Shown here: positions 12,640 through 24,011 of the stretch, one piece after another
Layout: each line of letters opens with the position of its first letter
How positions within the stretch are numbered: position 1 is the first letter of the stretch
From: Sphagnum compactum
Taxonomy: Eukaryota > Bryophyta > Sphagnopsida > Sphagnales
NCBI GenBank assembly: GCA_965153455.1
Contig: OZ234497.1
Location: 11,160,001-11,224,000 of the forward strand
Direction: 5' to 3'
Length of the DNA: 64,000 nt
Notes under the pieces: model-generated
Database searches by the model: none
Told to the model about the DNA's origin: nothing
The model's input: only the letters and a program-made list of their open reading frames with translations
Position numbers and translations under genes: made by a program

Positions 12640-13520
12640 AGTTTTAAATCAGGGGAGTGCGGAACACTTTTTTTGTTAGCCAAAAAAAATAACTACCTAT
12701 TAAGACCGACTGAGTTCTTTTTTCTTTTTTTCTTTTTCTTTTTCTTTTCTTTTCCAGCGGTCCATCCTACTATGGTAGTACCTAAGGAGTGAGGGGCACC
12801 CTAAACCCCCTAAACCCATATAACTACATACTTTACCCTAGGGTCAGTTTTCTCATTAAATAATCTTCAAAATAATGAAACAAATTTTCACGAAAATATT
12901 AAGTTGAAATGTTCAAAATCATCGTAATTATCATTCCTGGCTACAATCTGAATAATTTCACTGACAATATCATAGTCGATCATGAAAAAATAGTAATTTT
13001 TAATTCAAAAAAACGAATTAATTTTATTTTTAAATTATTTGTTTTGTCCATGTGGGAACTAACCCTAGGCTATGGGTCTTAATAATGGCCTAGTCCTTTT
13101 TCATTTAGTTTTTAGGGTCCATCCTACTATGTTAGTACCTAATGAGTGAAGGGTCATTTTTTTGTTCACCATCAAACTAATTATTAAGAATGACCAAGTT
13201 TTTATTTGTTTGTTTTTGGGTTCATCCTAAAGTCTAATATGGTGGTACCAAATGAGGGAGGGAGGGAATTTTTTTTGGTCAGCCAAAAACTAACTAACTA
13301 CTAAGAATGACCCCCCCCCCCCCTCCCTTGGGAGGGGAGGGAGGGGGGGTTCCATCCCATTATTTTAATACCTAGCTTGGTTTAATAGAAAGGTGTTAAA
13401 ATAATTTGTTTTGTCATTTCCACTCATCAATAGAAACATTAACATTATATATTTCAATTTTATTTTCGAATTTTTCAAATTTTTAATTAGTTAATGCCTA
13501 ACCATCCTAAATATTATGGT
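12640..13520. repeat. Decayed tandem repeat family
   Basis: A phrase like GGTCCATCCTACTATGGTAG, then a TACCTAA.GAG block, then GTTAGCCAAA...AACTA..TA and AAGA.TGACC, recurs at about 12690-12800, 13110-13200, 13215-13310, 13350 and 13500. Spacing and sequence vary, so this is an old amplification with no coding content. Confidence 0.6.
13311..13349. repeat. C-run/G-run inverted repeat with a quadruplex motif
   Basis: Thirteen C plus CCC (13311-13327) are followed within two bases by four G runs on the same strand: 13330-13332, 13334-13337, 13339-13341 and 13343-13349. The segment can fold as a hairpin, or the G part can form a canonical G-quadruplex. Confidence 0.85.
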
Positions 13521-16500
13521 AGTAAGGGAGGTTGTTTGTTTGTCTTGTCATATTCAAATATCATAAACCATGACAATTTTCATTGTGCTTTTGATACCAT
13601 CATAGAGTTTTCCACGAGGAAGGGTGCATTAAGGTGGTTTCATAATGTTTATACCTACAGTGCAAGAATTATTGAATTTTTTATATGTTATTATTGAAAA
13701 TTCAATAAAATCAAATTAAACTTTCTTTGAGGAATTAAGGTACGATCTCAATATTAGTGGAAAGCTCTCAACAAATAAGGTTGCATGAAAGCAATTTCAT
13801 AATTTAATTATTGAATTTTTTTGTCATTGGAAATTTAGTAAAAATAGAATAACAATCGGTAAAGGTATAATTTTTAAATTAGTTCCTCTTCTAGTAGGAT
13901 TAGTTAATTTAGTTGTCACGACAAGTTGTTCACCTTGGCTTTCAAATTCCAAAACAATGATGCCACACCTTTTGCTTTTGTGTTGGTCTCTGATGCAACA
14001 TATACAAATGTTGGTGGTATGTAGTTGAAATCTAGAAATATGTAATGGTAAGTTTATAGCTCTAGTTGATAAACATGTTCACCAACACAAACTAGCTCCA
14101 TGCTCTCCTAAATTTGTTCCTTCGTAAATTCATATACCATTTGCCACCACTCCTTCCACTTAGGATTCTTGTCACCCAAGGCCTAGTTTTGAACCTTGAC
14201 CAAAATGTTATCTAACAATAGTTCTTCAAACTCTTTCAACCTATCATGCATCCGAACTAAAATTTGGGTTGGTTTGTTTAATTTTGCTTTCGCTAATTCA
14301 AATTGACCTTTCCAATCTTGAATTCGAGGTTGTAATTTTTGGGTTTGTTTCTCCAATTAAATGTTGGTTAATACAAGTTACTTGTGTGATTTTTGTAGAC
14401 CACTTGCATAACATGTGCATCATATCACATAAGGGATTGAAACATTATACTAATGATGATTGGTTAATGATATAGTTTGTTAAATGGGTGATTGAATTCA
14501 AACATCATGTATAATAGCATTTGTGAGTCTAAAGTTGGAATTGTGTTTTCAATGCACTTGATTATATGTGAATAACTTGACAAGTTTATAATATTAAACA
14601 AAAGAACATAAAATGGTATTACTAATCATGTAAAAGTCTAAAATGATAGGAGGAAGATGTTTATGTTTTCATTTAATACGATTGAAGATTGTAATTGTGG
14701 GCACATATCCCTTCCACTTAGACGGGTGTTAAGATTAATTTGTTATCATTTAAAACATGTTACAATCCTAATTTACCTTTTAACAATGCAAAAAAATCAA
14801 CCCAAACCTCTTCAATGAGTGAAAGGAACACATATTCAAGTTGTGTTGTTACACATAGTCATAACACTCACAACCTTTAAAATCTTATCAAGTTTTCAAT
14901 TGAGCTTCAAATCTCACAAGCAATAACCTAAAAGAAACATGATGAACTCAACTAATTACATTCAAAGTTTCATTGCTCAAGGATAAAAACAAAGGTGTGC
15001 CACACAACTTTGAAAAGATGAATTCTAATAGTGGGTGACAATAAACATTTGGTCACTCAAAAGGCTATAATCCCATCATGCAACCTCCAAATTTACAACC
15101 ATAGGCTTGTTAAAAATCTAACAACCACATCCATAATTACAAAACAAAATTCACATGCAAGTCTTAATGATTGAGTGTGAATCTAACACATGATTTTGAA
15201 AAAATAGTTTTTAAATTGTCTTGATGGTGACCCCTATAGCTCAAACAAATGGATCTCCCTCGCCACAACTCCAATGATGCTCAAATTTGGTTAACATGTG
15301 CCTTGACTACTATTCCATGACGATTCCAATTTTATTTATTTTTTTAAAATGGATCTAGGAGCTATGAAAATTTTAATAAAAAATCCAAAGGTTCCATAAT
15401 GGTTAAACAAAAAGTAAGACTACAACATTTCACCTCCCATTGTTTTTTTCATACATTTATACTTCTACCACCACTTAAGACCCTCTCATGGAGCTTCCTC
15501 CCCTTAAGATTCAACGAAAACTTTTGAAAGTCTTTTCCTCTGATCAATAACCTCTTTTCCTTTCAGGAATTAATGAAAGTTTGGGATGATTCACATCCTC
15601 CAATCATGTTAAGATGAAAATTATTTTACCCAATTAAAGTTGTAGAAAGTTTTTCATTTTGAAAATTAAAATAACAATCCTCATGCCGAATGGAAATTGG
15701 AAGATCCATCATTTTTCTTATCTTGGTTATCTTGATCAATCCCTTGAACTTGATCATTGTCAATTCCATCCACTTGGCCCAATCATTTTAATTTTTCATC
15801 CTAGTCTTTTTAAAGTTACCAAGTTTTAGGATAATTTACTCTAATAAGAGGTAAACCATCTTTTGTTTTTTATTTTCAATTGGCTAAATCAATTTAAGAA
15901 CATTATTCAACCTTCCTCCACAAACCTATATATTATTTATTCATTTAATACACATTACCTATTATTTCCAATGTATTAATTATTGGTGAAGTACATAGTC
16001 AAATTGAAAAATAAATCTTCCATTATAAGATTTTATTATTTCTAAATCCATAGTCAAAATTACAATTCAATTAACCCATTAAAATTAGGGCATCTACAGT
16101 TCCACCATTATGATGTGTGTTGTTACACTTTGTTTTTGCCCTAATTTTTCAAAATAAATGCATCAGACCCTCTTTTGATCTCAAGTACTTTTGTTATTTC
16201 ATTTCTGTTTTGTTCTTGATTGACATCATGTTGATCCAATCATGGCAAATGATGCCATCACATTGTTAAAAGCTTTGATTACATCAGTACAAGAAGAGGA
16301 GCTTGAAAAAATGTTGCTCAATGTGAATGTCTCCCAATGACTACACAAACATGAATCAACTAAAAGTCATACACGCTCGAGTTGATCAATCAACATTGGA
16401 TTGTTGATTATCTCCTAATTCACATGCTCTAACAATCTCTTTAAAGTTTATTCTTATTCATGGGAACATGTCAAAAGCTTTGAAGAATGTTAATGTGAAA

Positions 16501-16984
16501 ATAATGATATTCATTTTTACTATTGAACTTGGATTTTTGGCAAAGGCCAATATCATTGGTTAATGGAATCAACCCACTTTCCATGGAACATCGAGTTGAA
16601 TATCGTGTTCACACCATTCGCCACATCCCCAATTTTTTATAATTATACAAATTACTTGTTTAGAGGTCCAATTTAATTGACAAGGTAATTTTCTATTAGG
16701 ATTCCTTAGTAGACAATGCAAGTAGATATATATTAATACATCAACTATAGATGTGATGTATCAACCCACTTAGTAATAAAGATTGTTACATTATTTCCTA
16801 AAATTAATTTGGTTCAATTGTAGCATCCTACTTATTCATGTCTTGAAATGCCCATGCACAATTGCTATTGCAATTGACTTGTAAGACCAAAAAAGGGTAT
16901 TTTGACCCTTAATCACAAACATGAGGTTTGCACAAATCTTGACCACTATCAAAACTTGATAATCACTTTAATCATGATGTCACA
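13521..16984. other. AT-rich non-coding DNA
   Basis: No reading frame above about 70 codons and no recognisable protein, RNA gene or intact repeat. It probably consists of old repeat remnants. Confidence 0.5.
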
Positions 16985-17725
16985 ACAATATATGTCACAT
17001 AACATTAATATATTGTTCCAAGCCAAAGGTGTAATCATATGTCATCCTAACATGCAAAATTCTTGACATTTAAAAACACTCACACTTCATGGAATATGTA
17101 ATAAAAAATAAGTTCCTTCACAAACTATACTGTAAACAAAACTTAAAATCATGTTATCACAATCGGATTAATTACAAAATATTACAAAAAAGTTGATTAT
17201 AACAAGCTTAAACCATGAGCTCTCAACTTAAGCTAGATCAAATTATATGTCAACTATGACGACAAAAAAGAAATAACACAATGGAAAGAAGGCTTTTATA
17301 TTGTAAACAAAACTTAAAAACATGTTATCACAATTGGATTAATCATAGAATATTGCAATGAAGTTGATTACAATGAGCTTGAACTATGAGCTCTCAACTT
17401 AAACTAGATCAAACTATATGATCAATTATGATTTGACAAAAAAAGAAATAACACAATGGACGGAAGGCTTTTATGACCTTCCTAAACAAGCTACCAAATA
17501 TTCATTTTCACACTAGATGAAGATTAACATGGGTTAACAACAAAAGGTCATGTTAGGTTATGTGGGATGTCATATGCATACATGACTTAACTTAGTATGA
17601 CATTTGTCAGAATAATATATGTTACATAACATAATCCATCATTCCAACCCAAAGGTGTAATCATATCTCACCTTAACATGCAACGTCTAAACATATTCAC
17701 ACTTGATGGCACATGTAATTTCCCC
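16985..17725. repeat. Decayed repeat block with a 171-bp tandem duplication
   Basis: Two adjacent diverged units start TGTAAACAAAACTTAAAA at 17131 and 17302. They share the downstream GAGCTCTCAACTTAA and AAAGAAATAACACAATGGA phrases. The flanks also match each other: GTCACATAACAT...CCAAAGGTGTAATCATAT occurs at about 16995-17045 and again at about 17618-17665. Confidence 0.7.
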
Positions 17726-17868
17726 CTTGGGGGGGATGCTATTTTATGAACCTATGAACATGAGCAATGAGCTATGAGTATGAATGGCAAGTTGGGTTCC
17801 GTGATCAAAAAATAATATTTTCAATAAATTCCATCCACATCAGAAAATATATTTTCTAACATATTCTA

Positions 17869-17918
17869 GTGACATGGAAGAATATTCCTTGACGCAATCA
17901 AATATTCTTCCATGTCAC
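17869..17918. repeat. Perfect inverted repeat, 18-bp arms
   Basis: GTGACATGGAAGAATATT at 17869-17886 is exactly reverse-complemented at 17901-17918, with a 14-nt loop. It lies 135 bp from the LTR element but outside its target duplication. Confidence 0.92.
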
Positions 17919-18052
17919 CAACATGTCCACGTGGCCAGGCCATGTGGCATTCAATGGTTCCAAATTATTAAAATTAAAAAGGCTACGGTGTTTATGAACA
18001 TCCATATTCTACAATAGATTAGGAATTAGACAACATAGAAAAGGGATCTATG

Positions 18053-18319
18053 TGTTATGGACCGACTACAAACAAGTGGAGAATTACAAGACAAGACAAG
18101 CTTTATTGATCCATCAACTGGTGTTGATCTGCTAAAGGGTTGTTCCCTAGACTATCTCCTTTTATAACCCTGAGCCATACTAGTCCCAAAATATCCTAGG
18201 CCATGATATTGCCAAAAGTATCCCAAAATATCCTAGGCCATGATATTGCCAAAAGTATCCCAAAATATCCTAGGACATGACATTGCCAAAAGTATCCCAA
18301 AATATCCTAGGCCATGACA
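18053..18319 (-). repeat. 3' LTR (267 bp)
   Basis: It matches 24012-24241 except for three substitutions and one extra 37-bp unit (TCCCAAAATATCCTAGG...): four units here, three there. AATAAA lies on the element strand at 18107-18102. Next to it at 18320 the element strand carries GAGGAGAGGATAA, a polypurine tract. Confidence 0.95.
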
Positions 18320-18856
18320 TTATCCTCTCCTCAAGCGACATCTTCTAGATGGAGCCGGTTTGTTAGGATATCGTTGGTGAAACCGATTAACTAAGTCTTG
18401 GGCATGAACTAGGTTTCTAGCAGGCTCCCAAGTAGCTTCAGAAGGAGGATAACCTCGCCAAAAGACAAGGTACAGGAGCTTTCCACGAATCTTCTTGGAG
18501 TCCAAGACCTCCTGAACTTCAAACTCTTCTTGGCCTTCAATTTCGACTGGAGCTGGGGGTTCTTGATGACGTTCTGGGATCGGGTTTTCATGATAGGGCT
18601 CAAGCAGGGAGACATGGAAAACATTGTGGATTTTGAACTGGGGTGGAAGCTCCAACTGGCAAGCCACTAGACCAACCAATTTGGCGATTTTGAAAGGTCC
18701 GAGGCGCTTGTAATCCAACTTGGCACATGGGCGAGTGGTAGCAATGTTCTTTCTGAGAAGCCAGACCTTGTCTCCAACCTTGAAGTTTGGATGGTCCTTG
18801 CGTCGGCGGTCTGCTTGCTTCTTTTGCCACTCCTGTGTTAGCTTGAGTTCTGCCAT
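18320..18856 (-). pseudogene. Chromovirus integrase C-terminus plus chromodomain, out of frame with pol
   Basis: The 178-codon frame carries the integrase C-terminal motif GDKVWLLRKN (retroviral GPY/F-like region with LGPFKI). It is followed by a chromodomain: FEVQEVLDSKKIRGK, then LYLVFWRGYPPSEATWEP. Chromodomains guide integration to particular chromatin marks. In a working element this is the end of the pol polyprotein. Here it is separated from the main pol frame by a TAG at 18903-18901 and a frame change near 18885. Its stop codon lies at the LTR boundary. Confidence 0.9.
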
Positions 18857-18900
18857 AAGGTTCTGTTGAACCTGTCCAAGCCTCGTGGCCCTTCTTCAGC

Positions 18901-21900
18901 CTAGGGGTTTACGGAGTCTCCAGGAATTTCAAGGCTGAACCTGGGATGAAAACCGTAATTGGCAAAGAATGGACTGATCCCGGTCGATGCATGTGTTGTG
19001 TTATTATAAGCAAACTCTGCTTGAGATAGTAGGTCCAGCCAGTCGTCCTGTTGGTAGTTCACAGTGCAGCGAAGGTATTGCTCGAATGTCTGGTTTGTCC
19101 GTTCGGTTTGTCCATCTGTCTCAGGGTGGAAAGCTGAAGATAGCCGAATGTCAACTCCAAGAAGCTCGAATAGACGATGCCAGAACTTGGATGCAAACTG
19201 AGAACCTCTGTTGGACACAATTTCCTCGGGGAGTCCATGCAGTCGGACGATCCCGTCCAGAATTAACTGAGCTGTCTCTTCTGCCGTGATTGACTTGGAA
19301 CAAGGGGTGAAATGGGCCATTTTGGTGAGTCGATCGACCACAACCAGTATTGAATTCTTGGTTCTGACAGTAGGGAGGTCCGTGATGAAGTCCATTGCAA
19401 TAGATCCCCAAGGTCGGCTAGGAATCGACAGAGGCTGTAGGAGTCCAAACGGGCGATGCCTGGGAGCCTTGGATCGAGCACATGTATCACAAGACTTGAC
19501 ATACTCCCATAGCATCTTGTTCATTTTGGGCCACCAGTAAGTCCTTGACACTAGTTCGTGAGTCCGTGCCATTCCAAAGTGACCTGCCAGGGTGTTGTCG
19601 TGGCATTCCCTCAGGATTTTTAGGCGTATAGGTCCTTCGGGTACATAAATCAGGTTATTTCGAAGGAGAAGTCCGTCTTGCTGCTCAAATTGATCCAAGT
19701 CATCACGATTTGGGTTCCTTGGTCGTTCCTGGAATTCCTTCTTGATGTTGGTAGCCCAGGTGTCTTCCTCAGTTGCTATCTTGATGTCCCTGACAAGGTA
19801 TGAGTCTGGGAGGGTGCTGATTGTTGCTGCAACTCGAAATTGCTTGGGGTTGAGTAAATTCTGGTTCTGCTGGCCGTAGGCCTCATCCCCCGCTCGAAGT
19901 TCATATTCTGAACGACGAGATAGCGCATCAGCTTTCCCTTGCTGGGTGCCGGGTTGATACTGAATCTCATAGTCGAAATCAGCTAGGAAGATAGACCAGC
20001 GTGCCTGGCGACGATTTAAGGTCCGAGTAGTTGTGAAATAAAGGAGATTCTTGTGATCTGTCAGAACTTGGACTCGATGTTGAGCTCCGGCAAGATACGG
20101 TCTCCATTGCTCGAATGCCGTGATGATTGCCAGGAGTTCCTTATCGTAGACGTGGTAGTTGATTTCGGCACTGGTTAACTTCCGTGAATAGAAAGCAACT
20201 GGATGCAACAACCCATCTATTCCAAATTGAGATAGAATAGCTCCTAAGGCAAAATCTAAAGCGTCCGTTTTCACAATGAATGGCTTGGTAGGATCGGGAT
20301 GTATCAGGATGGGTGCAGAGGTGAATGCCATCTTGAGAGTAACAAAAGCAACCTGGGCCGTTGGATTCCACGAGAAGGGCTTATCTTTGCAAGTCAGGGT
20401 TATTAACGGTGTTGTGATCTTGGAATAGCCTTTGATAAACCGACGATAGAAGTTGGCAAACCCTAGGAAGCGTTGAACGTCCTTGACCGAGGATGGAGTA
20501 GCCCAACATTGGATGGTCTTGACCTTTGACTTGTCCATGAAAATGTCATCTGGAGAGATCACGTAGCCGAGGAACGCCACTGAAGATTTGGCGAATTCAC
20601 ATTTTTCCAACTTGGCGTATAAGCCATGCTCCCGCAGCGTCGCAAGCACCAATCGTACATGTTTGTCGTGGGTTTCCTGGTCCTTGGAAAAGATTAAAAT
20701 GTCATCCAAATAGACCACGACAAATTCGTCCATGTAATCCCGGAAGATATCATTCATCAGATGCTGAAAGACTGCGGGTGCATTGGTGAGGTCGAAGGGC
20801 ATGACCGTGTATTCGAAGTGGCCATAGCGTGTGCGGAAAGCTGTTTTCCATTCATCACCAGGGCGAATCCTGAGTAAGTTGTAGGCTCCACGGAGGTCAA
20901 GCTTGGTGAAAATCTTCCCGGTACGTAGTCGATCTAGGAGACCTGAAATCAAGGGCAAAGGATATCGATTCTTTTTGGTTATCTTGTTGAGTCCACGATA
21001 ATCCACACAAAGTCGAAGGGAGCCATCCTTCTTCTTGACAAACAAAATTGGGGCGCCGGCTGGAGACTTGGAATGCTGAATGAACCCCTTGGCAAGATTT
21101 TCAGTAAGGTAATCACGAAGGGCTTGGAGTTCCGGTTCCGATAGGCCATAGATAGGACCAAAGGGTGGTGACTGTCCTTCTTCTAGATCAATCGGGCAGT
21201 CATATGGACTATGGGCGGGGAGCTGATCAGCATTAATCTTTTCAAAAACATCAACAAAGTCCTTGTACTTCTTGGGAAGTTTGACAAGTGTTGGTTCCGA
21301 TTGGGGGTTTGTGGTGTTGGCTGGGTTGACATGGATGGCGAAGACTTGAAGATTCTTAGCAGCCCGATAGAAAGGGACAGCTCTATCAACGAAGATTTGG
21401 ACAAGGTTGGTTTTTTGGGCAGAATTCTTGACAAGATTCTTGACAGGACAAGGTTTCGTTCTGACCAATCGGGGGTTCTTGACTGCAGGATTTGACATAA
21501 CAGACTTGATAAAACTGGAATTGGTTCCGACCCTCTTTGGGTTCTCGACCACAGGGTTCTTGGCAGGACTGGACAAAGTGTATTTCTGAGCGTGGGGTTC
21601 TTGAGAGGTGCATCGTTGTGCGCTGAAGGTGAGGGTTCTAGATCGCCAATCAATGATAGGGTTGTGTGCTTCTAGCCAAGGCAGACCAAGGATGATGGGA
21701 TGGTGAGGGGTGGAAATGATGTTGAGAACAATCTTCTCCGTGTGCTTGCCGATATAGAGTTCTAGAGGGGTTGTCTCGTGTGTGATTACACCAGAAGCAA
21801 TGGTTCTCCCATCAATAACCTCTACCGGAACAGGGGTTGACTTCTTGACCACAGGGATGTTGTGTTGGACGACAAATGTTTGGTCGATGAAAGAAGAGGT

Positions 21901-22173
21901 GGCGCCGGAGTCCACCAAAGCTGACACTTGTGGTATGTCTTCTGGAATACGAATGATGTCCACATACTGAGTGAAACTGGGACTGGGACCAATAGCGGAA
22001 CAGGAGCCTTTGCAAAGGTGGTGTTGGGTGAGATCCAGTCGCACGGCTCCTACTGTGACTGGATGTTCTTGTTTTCCAACTCCTGGGGAGTTTCCACAGC
22101 TTGTACCTGAAGTTTGACAAGCTTTTGAGGGCATTGACGAGCTATATGCCCTGGGTTGCCACAGTAAAGACAT
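18901..22173 (-). pseudogene. Chromovirus pol: protease, reverse transcriptase, RNase H, integrase
   Basis: The long frame has 1,090 codons. Visible motifs in order: protease DSGAT (residues about 88-92); reverse transcriptase with LDLRGAYNLLRI and the YLDDILIFSKD active site; Ty3-type RNase H with DALDFALGAILSQ, YDKELLAI and LTDHKNLLYF; integrase HHCC finger (CHDNTLAGHFG...CDTCARSK); and the integrase core MDFITDLP ... FHPETDGQTER. The second core aspartate position reads Asn (codon 19212-19210, VSNRGSQF), which should abolish catalysis. The frame overlaps gag at 22050-22173 in the -1 register, so pol expression would need a -1 ribosomal frameshift. The first codons of this frame lie inside gag and are not a real start. 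Confidence 0.93.
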
Positions 22174-23039
22174 AGATTGTTTGTCCTTCGGCGAAGTTTC
22201 TCGGCTTCTGTCAAAGATTTAAACTTAGCTGTGTCGATCTGCATCGGAGCAGGTCCAAAAGAGGCAGGTCGGGCAACTGGTGTTGTTTGGGGAACTAAGG
22301 GGAGCGTAATAGGCCGACTGTTCCAAAGCTGGGCGTTGGAGGTGACTTTCTTTTCCTGGCGACGTTCGAACAGACGATTATCGCACCGAATTGCCTGGGT
22401 GATGGCTTCATTGAAGGAAGAAGGGTCTGCGAGTGTCAACAAAAGATCTTGAACATCATCACGAAGCCCACAGCAAAACTGATCAATCAAGGCAACTTCT
22501 CCCCAATTGACGTCACAGGCAAGCTGCCTGAATTCTGAAGCGTAGACGATGGCGGAACGTGTCCCTTGCTGGAGGCGACGCAGCTTGTTGGCTGAAATCC
22601 TGGCCTTATCACTGTCCCCAAATACTGCTTCAAATTCCGCCATAAAGGCGTTGAAATCTTGTAGAAGAGGGGATGATGTTTCCAGGATGGGAGCAAACCA
22701 TGCTGCAACTGTCCCAGTGAGTAGGGTTCCAACGAATCCTACACGAGTGGTGTCATCAAAATAACGACGGGGGTGTAGTTGCATGATCAGGCGTACCTGG
22801 CTGACAAAGCCTTGAAATTTGAGGCGCGTTCCATCAAACTTTTCTGGCAGACTGATCTTGGGTTCTTGGGCGGCCATTGCAAGAGCAGGAAGTACTGGGG
22901 CAGGAGGTGGTGGCTGATTCTGTAGGCGGGTCACCGAGTCTCTAAGCACGGCATTTTCTTGTTGAAGGTGTTGAAGGGCGGCGAGGATTTGAGTGAAATC
23001 GATGTTGGATTCTGAGTTGTCCATGGTGGTAGTTCTCAC
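22050..23039 (-). CDS. Chromovirus gag with CCHC zinc knuckle
   Basis: A 329-residue intact frame forms the capsid/nucleocapsid of the LTR element. It has an N-terminal coiled-coil-like stretch (QILAALQHLQQENAVLRDSV), a proline-rich linker, and a retrotransposon gag domain (PEKFDGT, then GTLLTGTVAAWFAPILE, then FGD...). The spacing resembles the sushi-ichi/Tcn1 gag type. It ends with one CCHC knuckle, CLYCGNPGHIARQC. Two ATGs are possible at the start (MRTTTM); I cannot choose between them. The frame is undamaged, unlike pol. Confidence 0.9.
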   Translation of the reverse strand: MRTTTMDNSESNIDFTQILAALQHLQQENAVLRDSVTRLQNQPPPPAPVLPALAMAAQEPKISLPEKFDGTRLKFQGFVSQVRLIMQLHPRRYFDDTTRVGFVGTLLTGTVAAWFAPILETSSPLLQDFNAFMAEFEAVFGDSDKARISANKLRRLQQGTRSAIVYASEFRQLACDVNWGEVALIDQFCCGLRDDVQDLLLTLADPSSFNEAITQAIRCDNRLFERRQEKKVTSNAQLWNSRPITLPLVPQTTPVARPASFGPAPMQIDTAKFKSLTEAEKLRRRTNNLCLYCGNPGHIARQCPQKLVKLQVQAVETPQELENKNIQSQ

Positions 23040-23062
23040 ACTTTTGCGCTTTCAATCTTCAA

Positions 23063-23870
23063 ACTTGAAACTTCAGATGCTTGGATCTCTCTCAATACAA
23101 GTCCAAATGACATGAAATTTCTCTCACACATATATTCCTATATGATCTATAAGATCACAAAGTTATAGACCGAAAGAAACTTAAACAAAGGAGATATGAC
23201 CAAAAAACCAAATCTGCACTTGAAACTTCAGATGCTTGGATCTCTCTCAATACAAGTCCAAATGACATGAAATTTCTTTCACACATATATTCCTATATGA
23301 TTTATAAGATCACAAAGTTACAGACCCAAAAAAGCTTACACAAAGGAGATATGACCAAAAAACCAGATCTGCACTTGAAACTTCAAATGCTTGGATCTCT
23401 CTCAATACAAGTCCAAATGACATGAAATTTCTCTCACACATATATTCCTATATGATCTATAAGATCACAAAGTTACAGACCCAAAAAAGCTTACACAAAG
23501 GAGATATGACCAAAAAACCAGATCTGCACTTGAAACTTCAGATGCTTGGATCTCTCTCAATACAAGTCCAAATGACATGAAATTTCTCTCACACATATAT
23601 TCCTATATGATCTATAAGATCACAAAGTTATAGACCCAAAAAAGCTTACACAAAGGAGATATGACCAAAAAACCAGATCTGCACTTGAAACTTCAGATGC
23701 TTGAATCTCTCTCAATACAAGTCCAAATGACATGAAATTTCTCTCACACATATATTCCTATATGATCTATAGGGTCACAAAGTTACAGACCCAGAAAAGC
23801 TTACACAAAGGAGATATGACCAAAAAACCAGATCTGCACTTGAAACTTCAGATGCTTGGATCTCTCTCAA
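23063..23870 (-). repeat. Five-copy 155-bp tandem repeat in the chromovirus leader
   Basis: The phrase ACTTGAAACTTCAGATGC starts at 23063, 23218, 23373, 23528, 23683 and 23838, exactly 155 bp apart each time. There are five full units and a partial sixth. Units differ by only a few substitutions (for example TCAGATGC/TCAAATGC, GATCTATAAG/GATTTATAAG). They fill the untranslated leader between the 5' LTR and gag. Confidence 0.97.
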
Positions 23871-23999
23871 AACATATCCTTTTCTTTTGAAACTTTGAGA
23901 GTAGAAGCATCCTATAGTCTTCTATAACCTTTCTAAGTTTCACCCCAATATACTTCTAGCTACTTACTGAAACAACAAAACAAACAAACAAGAAGAAGG

Positions 24000-24011
24000 A
24001 GCAGATCAAAC
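24000..24011 (-). promoter_or_regulatory. Putative self-priming primer-binding site
   Basis: Directly inside the 5' LTR the element strand reads GTTTGATCTGCT. It does not resemble the usual plant initiator-Met-tRNA site (TGGTATCAGAGC). Ten bases, TTGATCTGCT, are the exact complement of AGCAGATCAA inside the LTR (24092-24083), at the predicted transcript 5' end. Confidence 0.65.

Noticed and set aside
18901-22173. The 1,090-codon frame as a host gene
   Set aside because: It is the pol of an LTR element with clear LTRs and target duplication.
23063-23870. Regular 155-bp repeats as a CRISPR-like or gene-cluster array
   Set aside because: The units are head-to-tail with no unique spacers and lie in the leader of a plant LTR element.
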